Assembly: GCA_023376005.1 (NCBI GenBank)
Contig: CM042145.1
Span: forward strand, 62,467,673 to 62,531,672
Direction: 5' to 3'
DNA: 64,000 bases
Origin: Doryteuthis pealeii
Lineage: Eukaryota; Mollusca; Cephalopoda; Myopsida; Loliginidae
The notes beneath the pieces were generated by a model that worked only from the letters and a program-made list of their open reading frames with translations, was not told the DNA's origin and did no database searches. Made by a program: the position numbers and the translations under genes. This document shows, piece by piece, positions 50,771-63,682 of this stretch; position 1 is the first letter of the stretch; each line of letters begins with the position of its first letter.

Positions 50771-51007
50771 TTAGGAACAAACAATGTTTTTTATCAATAT
50801 GAATTCATAGCTAAGTAAGATTAAAGTATAAATATTTAGAATGAGTGTCCAAATAGGTATGTCAATTTACAGTGTATTTTTTTATTTTATTCTATCACCC
50901 TGGGGATAGGAGCATAGCTTACTGGTATGGATACTTTTTTTTTTTAAAAAAGCGATACTTTTGAATAACAAAAATTAGTTAAGATTGTTTAGAACAAGAA
51001 GGTAATT

Positions 51008-51038
<31 letters not shown>

Positions 51039-51142
51039 GTTGTTGAATGAATTAAAAAAAAAAAAATCTTTGCTATATCAATCCATTGATTTCGATTTTT
51101 GGTTACATTAAAAAAAAAAAAAAAAATCTCTCCATTGAAACA

Positions 51143-51745
51143 CATTGAAGTTTTGAACTGGATTTTTAGCAAAGAAATTGTTGTTTCTGAGTTATCAAAT
51201 AACAACATTGAAATCCGGAAGAAAAGGATAACATAAGTTTATTACCTCTTTGGGTAAAAAAAATATATAAATAAGATAGTCCAACTTGCAGCTCTTTAAC
51301 AACAGTAATTAAATCTCTGTAGCAAGATTAGCTATTATTCGATCTCTCCTTTGTGTAGTCTGTATTATTTATGTGTTTTATTGGATGAGTCCAATTTTCT
51401 TTTAGGGGAAATATCTTCCCTTCCAACAGAAATCACAATCAGATTCTCAACAAATCTGTTGACAATTATTTGTGTAATGGAATGTTATTACTATAAAACT
51501 CTTTTAAATATTTGGATGATTCTTAATAAAAAAAAAGAGTCCAACTTGCAGCTCTTAACAACAGTAATTAAATCTCTGTTGCAGACTAGCTATTACTTGA
51601 CTAATACCCTCGTGTAGTATATATTATGTGTTTCGTTGGAAGAGTCCAACTTTCTTTTAGGGGAAATATCTTCCCTTACAACAGATATCATAATCAGATA
51701 ACTCTTTTAAATATTTTGATGATTCGTAATAATAATAAAAAAAAT
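51143..51745 (+). repeat. Segment R, copies 2 and 3 in tandem
   Basis: Copy 2 (51143-51535) continues past copy 1 with gaaatatcttcccttccaac. Copy 3 (51538-51745) repeats 'gagtccaacttgcagctctt' to 'gatgattcgtaat'. Copies 2 and 3 share about 200 bp, including the gggaaatatcttccctt block. Confidence 0.83.
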
Positions 51746-52317
51746 CCTTTATATTGTTGTGCCCCCTACAACAATAAAAAATGATTTAACAAAAACAAAA
51801 AAAAACTTTCTTGGTAACCTTGGAATTTTGTATTTTACAATAATAAAATACGATTTTAAGTAATTAAAACCAATCTAAATTTTACATATATATTTCTCCT
51901 TCTTATATAAAAATTAAATTTTTTAATAATGTACCCCACAATAGCATGAATTGAAAAAAGTTAAATATGATTACAATTTTATGCCAGAAATTTTATTTTT
52001 AATATATTAATGTCTTTAGGATGCAAGTGTAGTTCCTGTTAGTGTATAAATCTTTCAATTTCTTTGAATGTCTCTTACTAATTTCTTTTATCTACCAAAT
52101 CCATTTAGTATAATAGTATTGTTACAGATGACTTAAGGTTTTCTGTAAAACTAATTATTTGCCTCATACCATCCATTTTCTAGTTTTGGAAAAATGTTTT
52201 CATATTTCTTTTTTTATTCTTTTAATACCTTCCAGATCTTTAACCAACTGATTGCTATCTTGTTCATAAAAAGACGGGGGAGAAGGCTCTTAATTCTGTA
52301 GGCAAATTTAGGAGTTA

Positions 52318-52555
52318 GGGCTGGTTTAGCGTTCACCTAGGAATCACAAGGTTCCAGGTTCGATACTGGCCCTTGCCAACTCAGCATATGAGTAGCACAG
52401 GAATCTGTGCGGTAAAGTGAGGAGCTGATGGTAGGTGTTGTGCTCTACCTCAGAAGATGAAATAATCTCCTTGGTCTAGCACTAGTGAAAAGGGGACAGA
52501 CTCCCTTGTTCTATGGCGAATATCGACATTAGGCCACCCCATCAACTTACTTTTA
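52318..52555 (+). mobile_element. Family A SINE with deleted A-box
   Basis: The sequence agggctggtttag jumps to cgttcacctagg, removing the A-box core. The B-box AGGTTCGATACTGG and the full body remain. Confidence 0.87.
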
Positions 52556-52847
52556 CTACAGGTAACTCTAATCACTGAAAGTTTTCATTCTACAACCTTT
52601 CATATAATTCCTGTGAGTTCCTCCTCCTAATTACTCCTACCGCTACTTGGTTGTTTAACTACCTTGCATGTTAAAAAGAACCAATTTGAATATATCTACC
52701 CCTGAGGATGGCACTACAAAGTGCTGGAAATACTAGGGATGAAAACTTTAGTGGACTAATCAACCGACTCCACCCTGATGTTAAAAAACTGTCCAGAAAA
52801 CTGGAAAAGATTAAAAAAACTTATCAGACATGAAATGTCCATGTTTA

Positions 52848-52879
<32 letters not shown>

Positions 52880-53501
52880 GTATATGACAGTTTAATTTTT
52901 TTTATTCTTTGAAAGTTAAATATTGCTCTGTGTATAATTAATTTATTAGTTATTAAACATTGAGCTCTCTTAGGGATTTATAAAAATCCTTGTATAAATC
53001 TGTTTCCACCTACATGAGCATACATTGTGGATGTACAGTGAGATTTTGATGATCCCAAATAGAATCATCCCCTACTTATCAGTCAGTTGGATTATTTTCA
53101 TTTTCAAATCTAATTTTTCAATTTATAGTAACATTTTAGAAACATAAGTGGTTTGATAATTTATTTTTTGTTATTTTGCTTTCTGAAAGCATTTTAATTG
53201 TAAGGAGGCATATATTGCTGTTATACACATGGCATTTTATGACATATAAACATACACATGGCTTTAAGCTTTTCTCTTTACTGATATTACTACCACCACC
53301 AGCAGCAGCAGCAGTTTTTTTCGAACACACAAACACAGCAGTCTTATTTTGTGTCTATATTCATTGTAATTCTCCTTTTCTCTTCTTTTTTTTTTTTTGT
53401 CTGTGACAGAAATTAAGGACACACAGAGAAAAGGTGACATTGTTCATTATTACAGCAGAAGATATATGGAGTCTACTAACTGTCAACACATTCATTAAAT
53501 A

Positions 53502-53535
<34 letters not shown>

Positions 53536-53760
53536 CTATATAAAAACAAACAGCGTTCCTTTTATCTGCGGGACCGTTATAATGCCTTTGTTTACTTCCA
53601 TTTTTGTTCTTAGTTAATTTAATTCCTCGCAGTTAACCTGATGATCCTCATGGTGAAACTCGAGTAGTTATCTGACTATACTATTTTACTATATATGTAT
53701 ATATGATAATTAAATGCAGGATAGATTTCTTGATTCCAGTAAATTTTCTATAGAATGTTT

Positions 53761-53800
<40 letters not shown>

Positions 53801-54198
53801 TTTGTATTTTGTTTTTTCAAATGAAAGAAAATAAATTTAATTTTATGTTTTCCATGACAATTTGACTTTATTTAATGTTAAATCTTCTGAACAAATGCGA
53901 AATAAATGGAATTCATTGTGAGATTTTTCAACTTTTGATTTCAACTCAAATATTTTTTAACATCTTGAAATTTTGTTAGTTTGGTTCTTTTAAAGAAAAA
54001 AGAAAAATGCTATTTTGTTTGCAGTTGCTTTTTTTGAAGACTGCAATTAAAATGTGCAAAATAATATGGAAGGAATGTTGTGAACATTGATTGAATTGTT
54101 TTGGGTTCAGATCCTGCTGATTGCTGACTCTCCACTTTTAAACTTTGTGCGTGTATATATATATATATGGTAGAAATATGAGGAGGTTAATCCGACAG

Positions 54199-54441
54199 TA
54201 TGTGGAGAAAAGTAGACAAACACGGGATGTTGTGGAAACTTGATGTTTATTGTCGACGGTGCCACCCCCAACTACACTTCCCCCTACTGACGACCTTCCG
54301 CTTTCAGCATTTTGAGAATTTCCATCATTGGAGTAAGAACTATATTCAAGTCCTGAAGATGGTCTAATAAGAGACCGAAACGTTGCACCGTCGACAATAA
54401 ACATCAAGTTTCCACAACATCCCGTGTTTGTCTACTTTTCT

Positions 54442-54447
<6 letters not shown>
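54199..54447. repeat. Inverted repeat with hammerhead-like core
   Basis: The left arm 54199-54263 (gtggagaaaagtagacaaac ... gtttattgtcgacggtgc) inverts at 54384-54445. The right side carries ctgaagatggtctaataaga then gaccgaaacgttgcaccgtc. A TA tract follows directly. Confidence 0.87.
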
Positions 54448-54494
<47 letters not shown>

Positions 54495-54552
54495 AAAAAG
54501 AAGGTCCGCAAAATGTATCGTTCTCAGAAAAAATGTTTTATTCTTTTTATTT

Positions 54553-54595
<43 letters not shown>

Positions 54596-54689
54596 CATAC
54601 ACAAAGTTTAAAAGTGGAGAGTCATCTATTAAGCTCTGAAACCATATTTGCAATTCTGGGTATTGATCTGATGAGGACATTTGGAAATC

Positions 54690-54714
<25 letters not shown>
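54445..54714. repeat. Three (TA)n tracts
   Basis: TA tracts at 54445-54490, 54556-54592 and 54690-54713 lie close together, separated by unique-looking sequence. Confidence 0.93.
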
Positions 54715-54720
<6 letters not shown>

Positions 54721-54762
54721 AATTCAATAATATTAATTTATTATATATATGTATACTCATAT

Positions 54763-54961
54763 TTTATAAAAATGAAAAAACAAGTTTCATTGACAGGTGA
54801 TGTTTATCAAGCTGATGCTACAGCATTTTGGTTTGTTTAACAAACCATCGTTGGTGCCATCGACTGTAAAAAAAAAAAAAAAGAAAAAAAAATGTTATTA
54901 GTAAACAGACGATGGGCCACTCGTCAATGAAACTTGTTTTTTCCTTTTTATGAAATTATAT
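54763..54961. repeat. Inverted repeat between TA tracts
   Basis: The sequence aaaaacaagtttcattgaca at left (about 54774-54796) inverts at 54926-54950. Inside is a small hairpin (ggtttgtttaacaaacc). Confidence 0.8.
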
Positions 54962-55279
54962 AACTTTTGGATTCACTTCCATTTTTTCCAGATACATATA
55001 TATTATATATAAAATTAATATTATTTATAATTTATATATAAAATCAATTTTTTTATTTAATAGCTCTTGAATGTTTTGCATTCAATCCAATTATTCAGAT
55101 GGTCTATTTGAGTAATTGTGTTGAACATAAAACAGCTGTCATGGATTATCAAATAAAAAGAAAATCATTGATGATAATATCATTATTGTTATTAATGATA
55201 TAGCTCTTTCTTAGTATTGAGCACTCTATATGAAATAGCAAAAGAACAGACAAAAAGTTCAGATACTTGATGCCAAACT

Positions 55280-55280
55280 T

Positions 55281-55336
<56 letters not shown>

Positions 55337-55345
55337 ATATATATA
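55280..55345. repeat. (TACA)/(TA)n microsatellite
   Basis: A TACA run leads into about 45 bp of TA. The sequence after it (aaaggaagtttagtatgtac) ends near 55714 with an inverted ctagcaaaagtaccc-type end, so 55346-55714 may be a separate element. Confidence 0.85.
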
Positions 55346-56086
55346 AAAGGAAGTTTAGTATGTACGTGTCGACGTATAACTCCGAAATGGGACGTCACTC
55401 AGATTCGAAATCTTGCATACACCTTAAATCCTTCTAACTAAGAAGCACACCAAATTTGTTTATTGATTTTTACTGATTAAGGGATATAATCAATTAATTA
55501 AACAAAAATCAACCGATTTGCGAAACTGTCTGTATACCAGCTGCTGCTAATAATAAATATTGTTCGCTGCCTGCTTTCTATTATAGCTATACCAGCAGTT
55601 TAGTTTCATTTTAGTGAACGAAATCGTAGTCTAAGCTGTTCAGCTAGGAATCTCTTGCCTATTTATGGTCCAATCTTTATATATAGTCCAGTCATGGACT
55701 GGGTACTTTTGCTAGTATATATATAAATTAAAGTGGGTTTATTGAAGCAGAATGAAAAATGACATATTCTAAAATAGACATTTTAAAATGGTTTCTTTAC
55801 TCCAACCGCACTCATCAGATTTGGAATATAAAATGACAAGACCTTAAAACTTTAAAGTGGATCTATTGCATCTTCCAATTTCCTGTTGATAAAATTCTAT
55901 GAACCCTACTCGTTAAAAAGTCTAAAATTAATATATTTTAAATTAAACTATTAATTGAATTGATATAGATTAATATGAAATTTGATTTCATTTATATAGA
56001 TTATTTAATGTTTATAAAAAATTAAAGTAATAGTATAATTAAAGGTTAAAAATGAAATACAAATTAAACTAAAAGAAAAATACATA

Positions 56087-56098
56087 CATACATACACA

Positions 56099-56146
<48 letters not shown>

Positions 56147-56287
56147 TACACATACTTATATGTTAATTTTCCATGTTCGTAATGTGTTCGGAAAATTAAC
56201 AAATATGCATAATCTCACTTTGATCATGAAGTATAAGAACATACTTATATGCACACTCACATATATGTAAGTTAGTGTGTGTGTAAT

Positions 56288-56332
<45 letters not shown>

Positions 56333-56345
56333 CACACACACACAT
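56087..56345. repeat. TA and CA tracts
   Basis: TACA/TA at 56087-56150 and TA/CA at 56279-56342 enclose about 130 bp of non-repetitive sequence. Confidence 0.92.
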
Positions 56346-56752
56346 GATTGTCATCTAGTATTTGAACTTTTTTTGAGAATGTTGCATAGTTTTATGGTTT
56401 TTATTTCCCTATTTTTTTAATTTTTTATCCCCACTGATTATTTTCAAATGATAATCATTTGAAATTTTCAGCACGTTAATAAACTGCTGTCAATTATAAT
56501 TGATATTATCTTTCACTCAACAATTAACTCTACACATACTGTCTCTTCAGCATATTCATATTTCACTTTGGGCACAATATCTTTTTTATATAAATTCTTT
56601 AAAAAAAAAAAAAAACTTTTTTTTTTTCAATGATATCTTGCTATTGTTATTTTTTTTGTTTTAATCTAAAAAAATCAATTCGCTTCTAAAATTCTGGTGC
56701 AATATTCTTGGTTTAAATTTGGTGGTGGTTATAAAAAAAGGTTTGATTAAAG

Positions 56753-57017
56753 GGCCTGGTTTAGCTCAGTTGGTAGAGCACTCACCTTGTTATTGAAAGG
56801 TTCTGAGTTCCAGACTAGTCCCCACCAACTCGGCGTATGAGTAGCACAGATTGGTAATCTGATATGTGTGGTAAAGTGGGAAGTTGACTGTGGGTGTTGT
56901 GCTCCACCTCAGCTGCAAAAACAATCTCCCTGGTCTAGCACTAATGAAAAGGGGATAGACTCCCTTGCTGTCCAGCTTATACTGACAATACGCCACTCCG
57001 CCAACTTTACTTAACTA
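56753..57017 (+). mobile_element. Family A SINE, subtype with 'taatctgatatgtg'
   Basis: The head is gggcctggtttagctcagtt. The body includes ggtaatctgatatgtgtgg and ends gacaatacgccactccgcc then aactttactta. Confidence 0.9.
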
Positions 57018-58304
57018 AAGTGATTTTTAATTCTTTAATCTCATTAAATATATGGCGGAGCAAACTTTATAATCCTGACCCTAAATTTTAGTAAATGCAA
57101 TCCTTTTTTTAAACTGAACCCCTCACAATGAAAATTTACTGTTTATTTAGCATTTGTTCACACTTATATAAACACCTGTATAAAATTCTTGTTGATCTGA
57201 TAATAATTTTAAAACCTAAAAAATGAAATCATACTTTTTAGAATGGGAATAAACAGAAATGTTTATAAAACAACAACAACATCCTTATTAGATAAATATT
57301 AATTACACTGACCTTTGATGTTTTCAAGGTTGAATATATAATAGATGACTTTCAGGCAGTTTTTTTAATGTTGAATTCAAAAATCATACTCATTTTTTCT
57401 AATCAGATCTAATTTTTTAGGTACAAAGCTCTTACTTGAAATGTATAGAACAGTATTATAGCTGTGACAAGTAGAGTCCACAAGCTTTTGAATTAGTGTT
57501 ATTATTTTGTACAACTTATTCAAGCACATCTTAAAAACCAGACCTGACTAAACACAATGAATGGTATTTTTGAATTCGGCATAAAATGTCGATCATATAT
57601 CATTTGGTAAATCTTTGACCTTTGGAAAAAAAATGTTTAACACATGCCAGTGTTATTATTAAATATATTTTTTCCAGAATTATTTTCATTTTCCTTTTTT
57701 TATTTTTTTTTTTTTAAAGATATGTGACAGTTCATCAAAATTGAGTTGTGATGAAAACCAATTCTTATCTGTGTATTATGTATTTATAAGATTCTTTTGT
57801 TTACACTTAGTTCTTGTTGTTAATCATTGCTGCTGCCATTCAATACATATACACCCTCCAAGCATTAACACCAATTATTTTTTTCCCTACCCATAATGTC
57901 CATTATTGAATTTCCTTATATTTTTTATATGATACTTTTTTTTTTTTCTTTTCTTTTAAATCTTTCTTGGACTGTAATTCTGTTGAAAGGCTGTGACAAA
58001 TATTTAACAGACTTCAACTAATAAAAACTAAAATTTCTTTTTCTGACTTTTGAAATTTTTTAGCAGTGTTCTGATTGGCCATCTTACCAAAGGGTAGATT
58101 AAGGTTAGAAATAGTTTGATTTGAATTGAGGTTAGAAATAGTTTGATTTGAATTGAGGTTTTAATGATAGTGATTTAATTAATTAATTTGTACATTATAT
58201 AGGTTAGTTTCTTCTGATATTGGTTCCATTAAAAGTCTTGTTTTTTTATTGAATATAACTTTTAAATTTTTGATTTATATTTGATATTTAGGGCTAAGTA
58301 GTGA

Positions 58305-58540
58305 GAGGCTGGTTTAGCTTAGTCGTTAGAGCATCCACCTTTGAATTACAAGGATATGAGTCTTAGACCAGTCCCTGCCAACTCAATGTATGAGTAGCAC
58401 AGATTGTTAATCTAAAGTTGGGAGCTGACAGTGGGTGTGGTGCTCCATCAGCAAAAAATAATCTCTCTAGCAAAAAGGGGATAGACTCCCTTGCTATCTG
58501 GCTGATACCGACAATACATCACTCCTCCAACTTACTTTTG
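58305..58540 (+). mobile_element. Family A SINE
   Basis: The head gaggctggtttagcttagtc leads into a body with small deletions. The end is gataccgacaatacatcac then aacttactttt. Confidence 0.87.
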
Positions 58541-58925
58541 CTAAGTAGTGAAGGCATTTAAAAAAAAAAAAAATTTTTTTAATTTTAAAACTTTTTATTA
58601 ATTAAATTAGTATTCTTGACAAAGCCTTTAGAAATTAATTTTTTAAGAAAGTGAAAATGTTAACAAAATTTATCAATTAGACTTTCTGCTATTATTGGTT
58701 CTATAGATTTATTTTGAAAATAAAATGTTTAATGGAAATTGTTTGGTTATTTTTAATGTCAAACTGAATAAGCATTTTGAGAGCTGCTTACAAAAGAAAT
58801 AAAAAATGATTTATTTTAAAAAGAAATTACTCAAAGAATAGAAAGTTTTTCTATTTCTGTTCTATACCCATTGCTTCATTTGCATATAAATTGCATCCAC
58901 TAAATGGAACAAAAATTATGAGACA

Positions 58926-59365
58926 AGAAAATGCACCTTATGGGTGTAAATATTTCAGTTTTAATTGAATGAAATATTAAATTAGAAAAGACTAACGAAA
59001 TTAGATAAGAACACATAAAAAGATTACAATTATTTTAATTAGATTTTAATTGGTTTCTATATAAAATCATACATACGATTGATTTTAATGCGTTTTGTGC
59101 TTTTTTTAAAATTTTTTTTATTTTTAAACTCTGCTACAGGATATTTGAAGGCCAAGTGGTATAAAGTGTTGGATCAGGATCTAGATCCCTGGTGTTTGGA
59201 TTGGGATATAAGTATATGTTCCTTTTCTTTAGGACATATATAAAATCATAATCAAAAAAATATAAAATTTAAAATACTATCAAGGTAAAAAAAACAACAA
59301 TATAATGAATTAAAAAAAAATATAGTTATTTTATGTTTGAATAATTATATTTCTTAAATTTATAT

Positions 59366-59410
<45 letters not shown>

Positions 59411-59640
59411 ATATATATATATAACCTTGATAACAGTTACAAATTCACAAAAACTGGATGAAAGAGGAATAATAATACAACAAATATACAAACGAAATAT
59501 TGAAATTTGTTTAGTTTTTGTATTTTGTGTCCCAATAATCTTTTATCCAAATTCTGTCAATTTTGAAGTTATATTAGCAATTCGGTCTCACTATGGAATA
59601 ATAAAGAAAAATTCTGTTAAGGAATGACTTAAAATGATCA
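58926..59640 (+). repeat. Family F start fused to a duplicated segment, copy 1
   Basis: The F start (gcaccttatgggtgtaaata) gives way at about 59100 to a non-F segment (59134-59625). That segment recurs at 62362-62881 with small differences and a different TA tract. Confidence 0.8.
59360..59424. repeat. (TA)n microsatellite
   Basis: TA repeat with a few interruptions, inside the duplicated segment. The second copy has its own TA tract at 62616-62647. Confidence 0.93.
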
Positions 59641-59897
59641 TGAATTAATTTCTTATTCCAACTCTGTAGGTGAGACGATTGTGTTTTATGTTGTTTTTTG
59701 ATTTTCAAAAATTGAATGAAGCTACGTATGCCAATGCCATTTAATAGAAAGAGCAAAAACATTTTATAATTTTTTTATCTTTTCTCTTAAAAAAAAAAAA
59801 AAAAGATGAAGATATTTTAAGATTTTATGCTTCTTGGTCAAAGTTGGTTGAGCAGATGTACAAATTTTGAAATTAGTCATGGGATTTTTGTGACATT

Positions 59898-60085
59898 TTC
59901 TCTGTCTCTCTCTTTTTTTTCTCTCTGTCTCTCTCTCTTTCTTTTTTCTCTGTCTCTCTCTCTCTTTCTTTTTTCTCTCTCTTACCTTTTCTCTCTTTTA
60001 CTCTCTCTCTCTCTCTCTCTTTTCTTTTTTTTTCTTTTCTGTTTTCTGTTCTTTTCTTCCTTTCTCTCTTTCTTTCTCTGATCCA
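59898..60085 (+). repeat. Pyrimidine tract (CT-rich)
   Basis: About 190 bp with almost only C and T on this strand (ctctgtctctctctttcttt patterns). The 84-residue Ser/Leu/Phe frame across it is a translation of this tract. Confidence 0.93.
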
Positions 60086-60511
60086 AAACGTATTAGAAAG
60101 TTTGTGAAAAAAAACTTATCTTTTTTATTTTCTTCCACTTCCATATTTTTGCTTAGAACTTTCCCTCCATTTTATATCTTATAAGCTTCTTTAAAAATTT
60201 ATACCATTTAGTAATTTTTTCCCCCGTTTCTACACAATTTTTTTTTTTTTTTTCTCTCCAAAAGAATTGATTATTTTAAATAGTCATTGACTTCTCAGTT
60301 TTTCTTCTTCCATTTTCCTTCCTTCCATTATTTCCTTCCCTCCTTTGTCATTTCCTTCCCTCCTTTGTCATTTCTTTTGTATATTAAACTTTTATTTAGA
60401 ATAACAAGAAATTCTTTTTCTTTTAATGTTCATTTAGTATTGAATTGATATTCCATTTTGTTTGAGGATAAACAATACTTTAGTAAATTTCAGTTATTTT
60501 TATAAGAAAAA

Positions 60512-60734
60512 TGGGCTGGTTTAACTTGTTTGATACTGGCCCTCGCCAACTCAGCATATGAGTAGTACAGTGATCTCTGTGGTAAAGTGAGGAGCTAATG
60601 GTAGGTGTGGCGCTCCATCTCACACTAAAAAACAATCTCCTTGGTCTAGCGCTAGTGAAAAGGGTATAGGCTCCGTTGATGTCTGGCTGATATCGACTTT
60701 AGGCCACCCTGATGACTTTACTTTTTTACTTATA
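60512..60734 (+). mobile_element. Family A SINE with deleted head
   Basis: The sequence gggctggtttaacttg runs straight into tttgatactggccctcgcc, so the A-box to B-box interval is lost. The remainder is full length and ends gactttaggccaccctgatg. Confidence 0.86.
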
Positions 60735-60779
60735 AGAAAATCAAATGGTTTGTTTAGTCTTTGATTTTTCAATTATTTT

Positions 60780-60915
60780 CAGGTCCCGTCTATGGGTTAA
60801 ATAGAAAAATGTATTTATAAAAAAAATTAAGTATCCATTAAAAATGAATTTATTTCAAAACTTTGTTGGCATTAAATGACCCACTGAAGTTGATATGACA
60901 TAAAACAAAACAAAC
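60780..60915 (+). mobile_element. Family B element, 3' fragment
   Basis: The fragment has gtctatgggttaaatagaaa through to the LINE-like tail ggcattaaatgacccactga. It begins about 45 bp after a family A SINE. Confidence 0.83.
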
Positions 60916-61090
60916 TTCTATTCAAACACTTTAAACATTTTTAAATCAATGATTAGTTAATGTTGATATATAAATCTGTTTAAATGGTATTTGTCTATGC
61001 ATTATAATAAGTCTATGATAGGAATAAAGATGGAGTTTGATAAACAAATAAAATACCTATTATTTGGTCTATTTTAGTTACTAGCAAAAC

Positions 61091-61092
61091 AA

Positions 61093-61123
<31 letters not shown>

Positions 61124-61203
61124 TAAATAATGAAAGGGATATTATGTGTGCACATTTTCTTGTTAAACATGCTTTATGCAGTAAAAAAAAAAAAAATATA
61201 TAT

Positions 61204-61248
<45 letters not shown>

Positions 61249-61326
61249 GTATGTTAAAACATTAGTACATTTTAATAGAAAAGAAAAAAATCCTTTCAAA
61301 CCTGAATAGAATCTATTATTACTATG

Positions 61327-61367
<41 letters not shown>

Positions 61368-61419
61368 ATATATATATATAATGAAGTTAATATTCTGCAT
61401 GCTCATGTTTTTTGCAGTA

Positions 61420-61457
<38 letters not shown>
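61091..61457. repeat. TA/GT microsatellite cluster
   Basis: TA at 61091-61121, 61196-61236 and 61428-61456, TATG at 61236-61253, and GT at 61325-61350. Confidence 0.92.
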
Positions 61458-61459
<2 letters not shown>

Positions 61460-62212
61460 TCGGCGGTCTCACAAAACTCATAGGTATATGCAGATACTTA
61501 TGGGTAGAAATAGATCTATTACGCCTAAAATGGACAATTTTTATGCAATTTTCTTTACCAGTGTGTATTTTTTAAATATTACCACATTTTCAAAAGAAAG
61601 AAAAAAATGATTTGAAATGTAAACAGAATCTCTTTTACTTGTCACATCTTACATCGTTCTTGAAATCCTAAAGCTGACAATTGAACTCCGCGATTAAAAT
61701 ATCTTCAAATAATGAAAACTCTTTTGCTAATTTTAATTAACAATCTCAATTTGTCTGAAAGTTTTATAAAAAATTCTAACCCTTTCAGTATTATGCATTT
61801 ATTCTTAGAGGTAGAAATTCAATTAAACAATACAAATTGTTGCTGTTATATTCAACACCTTACTAATCATTCTGGGACACTTCTTCTCTCTGTTTTTATC
61901 TAAAATTAAATTCCACATAATTCATTTAATAATTCTTTTACTATAAATTCTAAGATTAGGAACTGCCTGAATTTGAATCCTGACTCTTGAAGGATTTAGC
62001 ACTGTAACAAAGAATTTTGATCCTTTTAACTCTTTGAACACTATTGGCTGATATGATGGTCTGCGTGCTAATACACAGTTAATTAGATATTTCAGTCTAG
62101 AGAAGATTGAATCAGATATACTATTAATAAAAGGTTTAATATAACAGCCTTTGCTTTAACGGAATGATGGGGTAGCTGTCTTTACTCTGAAGTTTAAAAG
62201 AGTTTATATAGA

Positions 62213-62608
62213 CTAGCAAGAATATACACCTTCCCGGCATAAGTATCTCAGTTTTAATGTAATGAAATATATTAAATTAGAAAGACTCAGGAAATGAAAT
62301 TAGAATGCATATAAAAATATTACTTATTTTAATTATATTTTAAATTTTAAATTTTAATTTAAAAAAACCCAACTCTACAACAAGATATCTGAGGGTCAAG
62401 TAATATAAAATGTTGAATCAGGATCTAGATCCCTGGTCTTTGGATTGGGATATGAGTATATGTCCTTTTCTTTAGAATGTATATAAAATCATAATCAAAA
62501 AAATATAAAATTTAAAAAACTATCAGGTTAAAAAAAACAAAAAACTAATATACTGAATTTTAAAAAAATATAGTTATTTTATGTTTGAATAATTATATTT
62601 CTTAAATT

Positions 62609-62650
<42 letters not shown>

Positions 62651-62881
62651 GTTTTGTAATTTGCTTGAAGCATTGTGTTTATAATAACCAATATATATAT
62701 GTACATAACCTTAATAATAACAGCTACAAATTCACAAAAACTGGATGAAAAAGGAATAATAATACAAACCAAATATTGAAATTTATTTGGTTTTTGTATT
62801 TTGTGTACCAATAATCTTTTATCCAAATTCTGTCAATTTTGAAATTATATTAGCAATTCGGTCTCACTATAAGAAAAATTC
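62213..62881 (+). repeat. Family F start fused to a duplicated segment, copy 2
   Basis: The copy begins actagcaagaatatacacct. The segment from 62362 (caagatatctgagggtcaag, gatctagatccctggtcttt, caattttgaaattatattag) matches 59134-59625. A ~36 bp direct repeat (acggaatgatggggtagctg...) flanks the unit at 62159 and 62884. Confidence 0.82.
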
Positions 62882-63148
62882 CAACGGAATGATGGGGTAG
62901 CTGTCTTTAGTCTGAAGGGAAGTTTTAAGGATTTTTTTAAAAAGAATTCTGAGATGAAGAATTATCATTATACTCAAACGTGCTCAAAACTAATGTCTTT
63001 GATTTGATTGTTGTTGTCATAATATACCTGTACCTTTATTCAGCTATCATAATCAATAACCTTTTTGGAATTTTGTACTGAACCATTTAAAAAAATTTAT
63101 TCCAAGGGTTAGATGTTTTCTCATTCTCTTTAAGTGACATTACAATAA

Positions 63149-63682
63149 CTAGCAAAAGTATGTGACCCATGGGTGAAATTATTTAAATTTTAATGTAATA
63201 AAATATTATATTAAATTAGAAAGACTAACAAAACTAAATTAAAAAAAATAAGAATGAATATAAAAATATTACACTTGTTTTAATGTTATTTTAATTGATT
63301 TCTATATAAAATTATATATAGGATTGCTTTTGATGTTTGAGAATTACATGATAGTATTAGAAATCAGTAACAGCAAATGATTATTTATTAAACCCAGTTT
63401 TGTCAAAATCATTATGCAAATTATTCCCACTATATACTATGTAAATCTTTATTTCTTAGAGATATATAACACATATTTCAGGATTTTAAATGCATTGATA
63501 ATATCGGCAGTTTTGTGGCAAATGTAACTCAGCTAAACTTTAATAGAGACATTGTTGATAAATAAGATGCTGATTAAAATTAGATAAAAACTATTTCCTA
63601 ATAATTGAGAATATAACTTAAATAACTAAGGAAATTGTGACTGTTACAGACAGGCATACACATAATCTCCATTATAATAAGA
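63149..63682 (+). repeat. Family F repeat, full copy
   Basis: The sequence runs from actagcaaaagtatgtgacc to cataatctccattataataa. It is closest to the copy at 39092. Confidence 0.82.

Noticed and set aside
59827..60081. 84-residue Leu/Ser/Phe frame resembling a membrane protein
   Set aside because: It is translation of a pyrimidine tract (ctctctttctttt), which always gives Ser, Leu and Phe.
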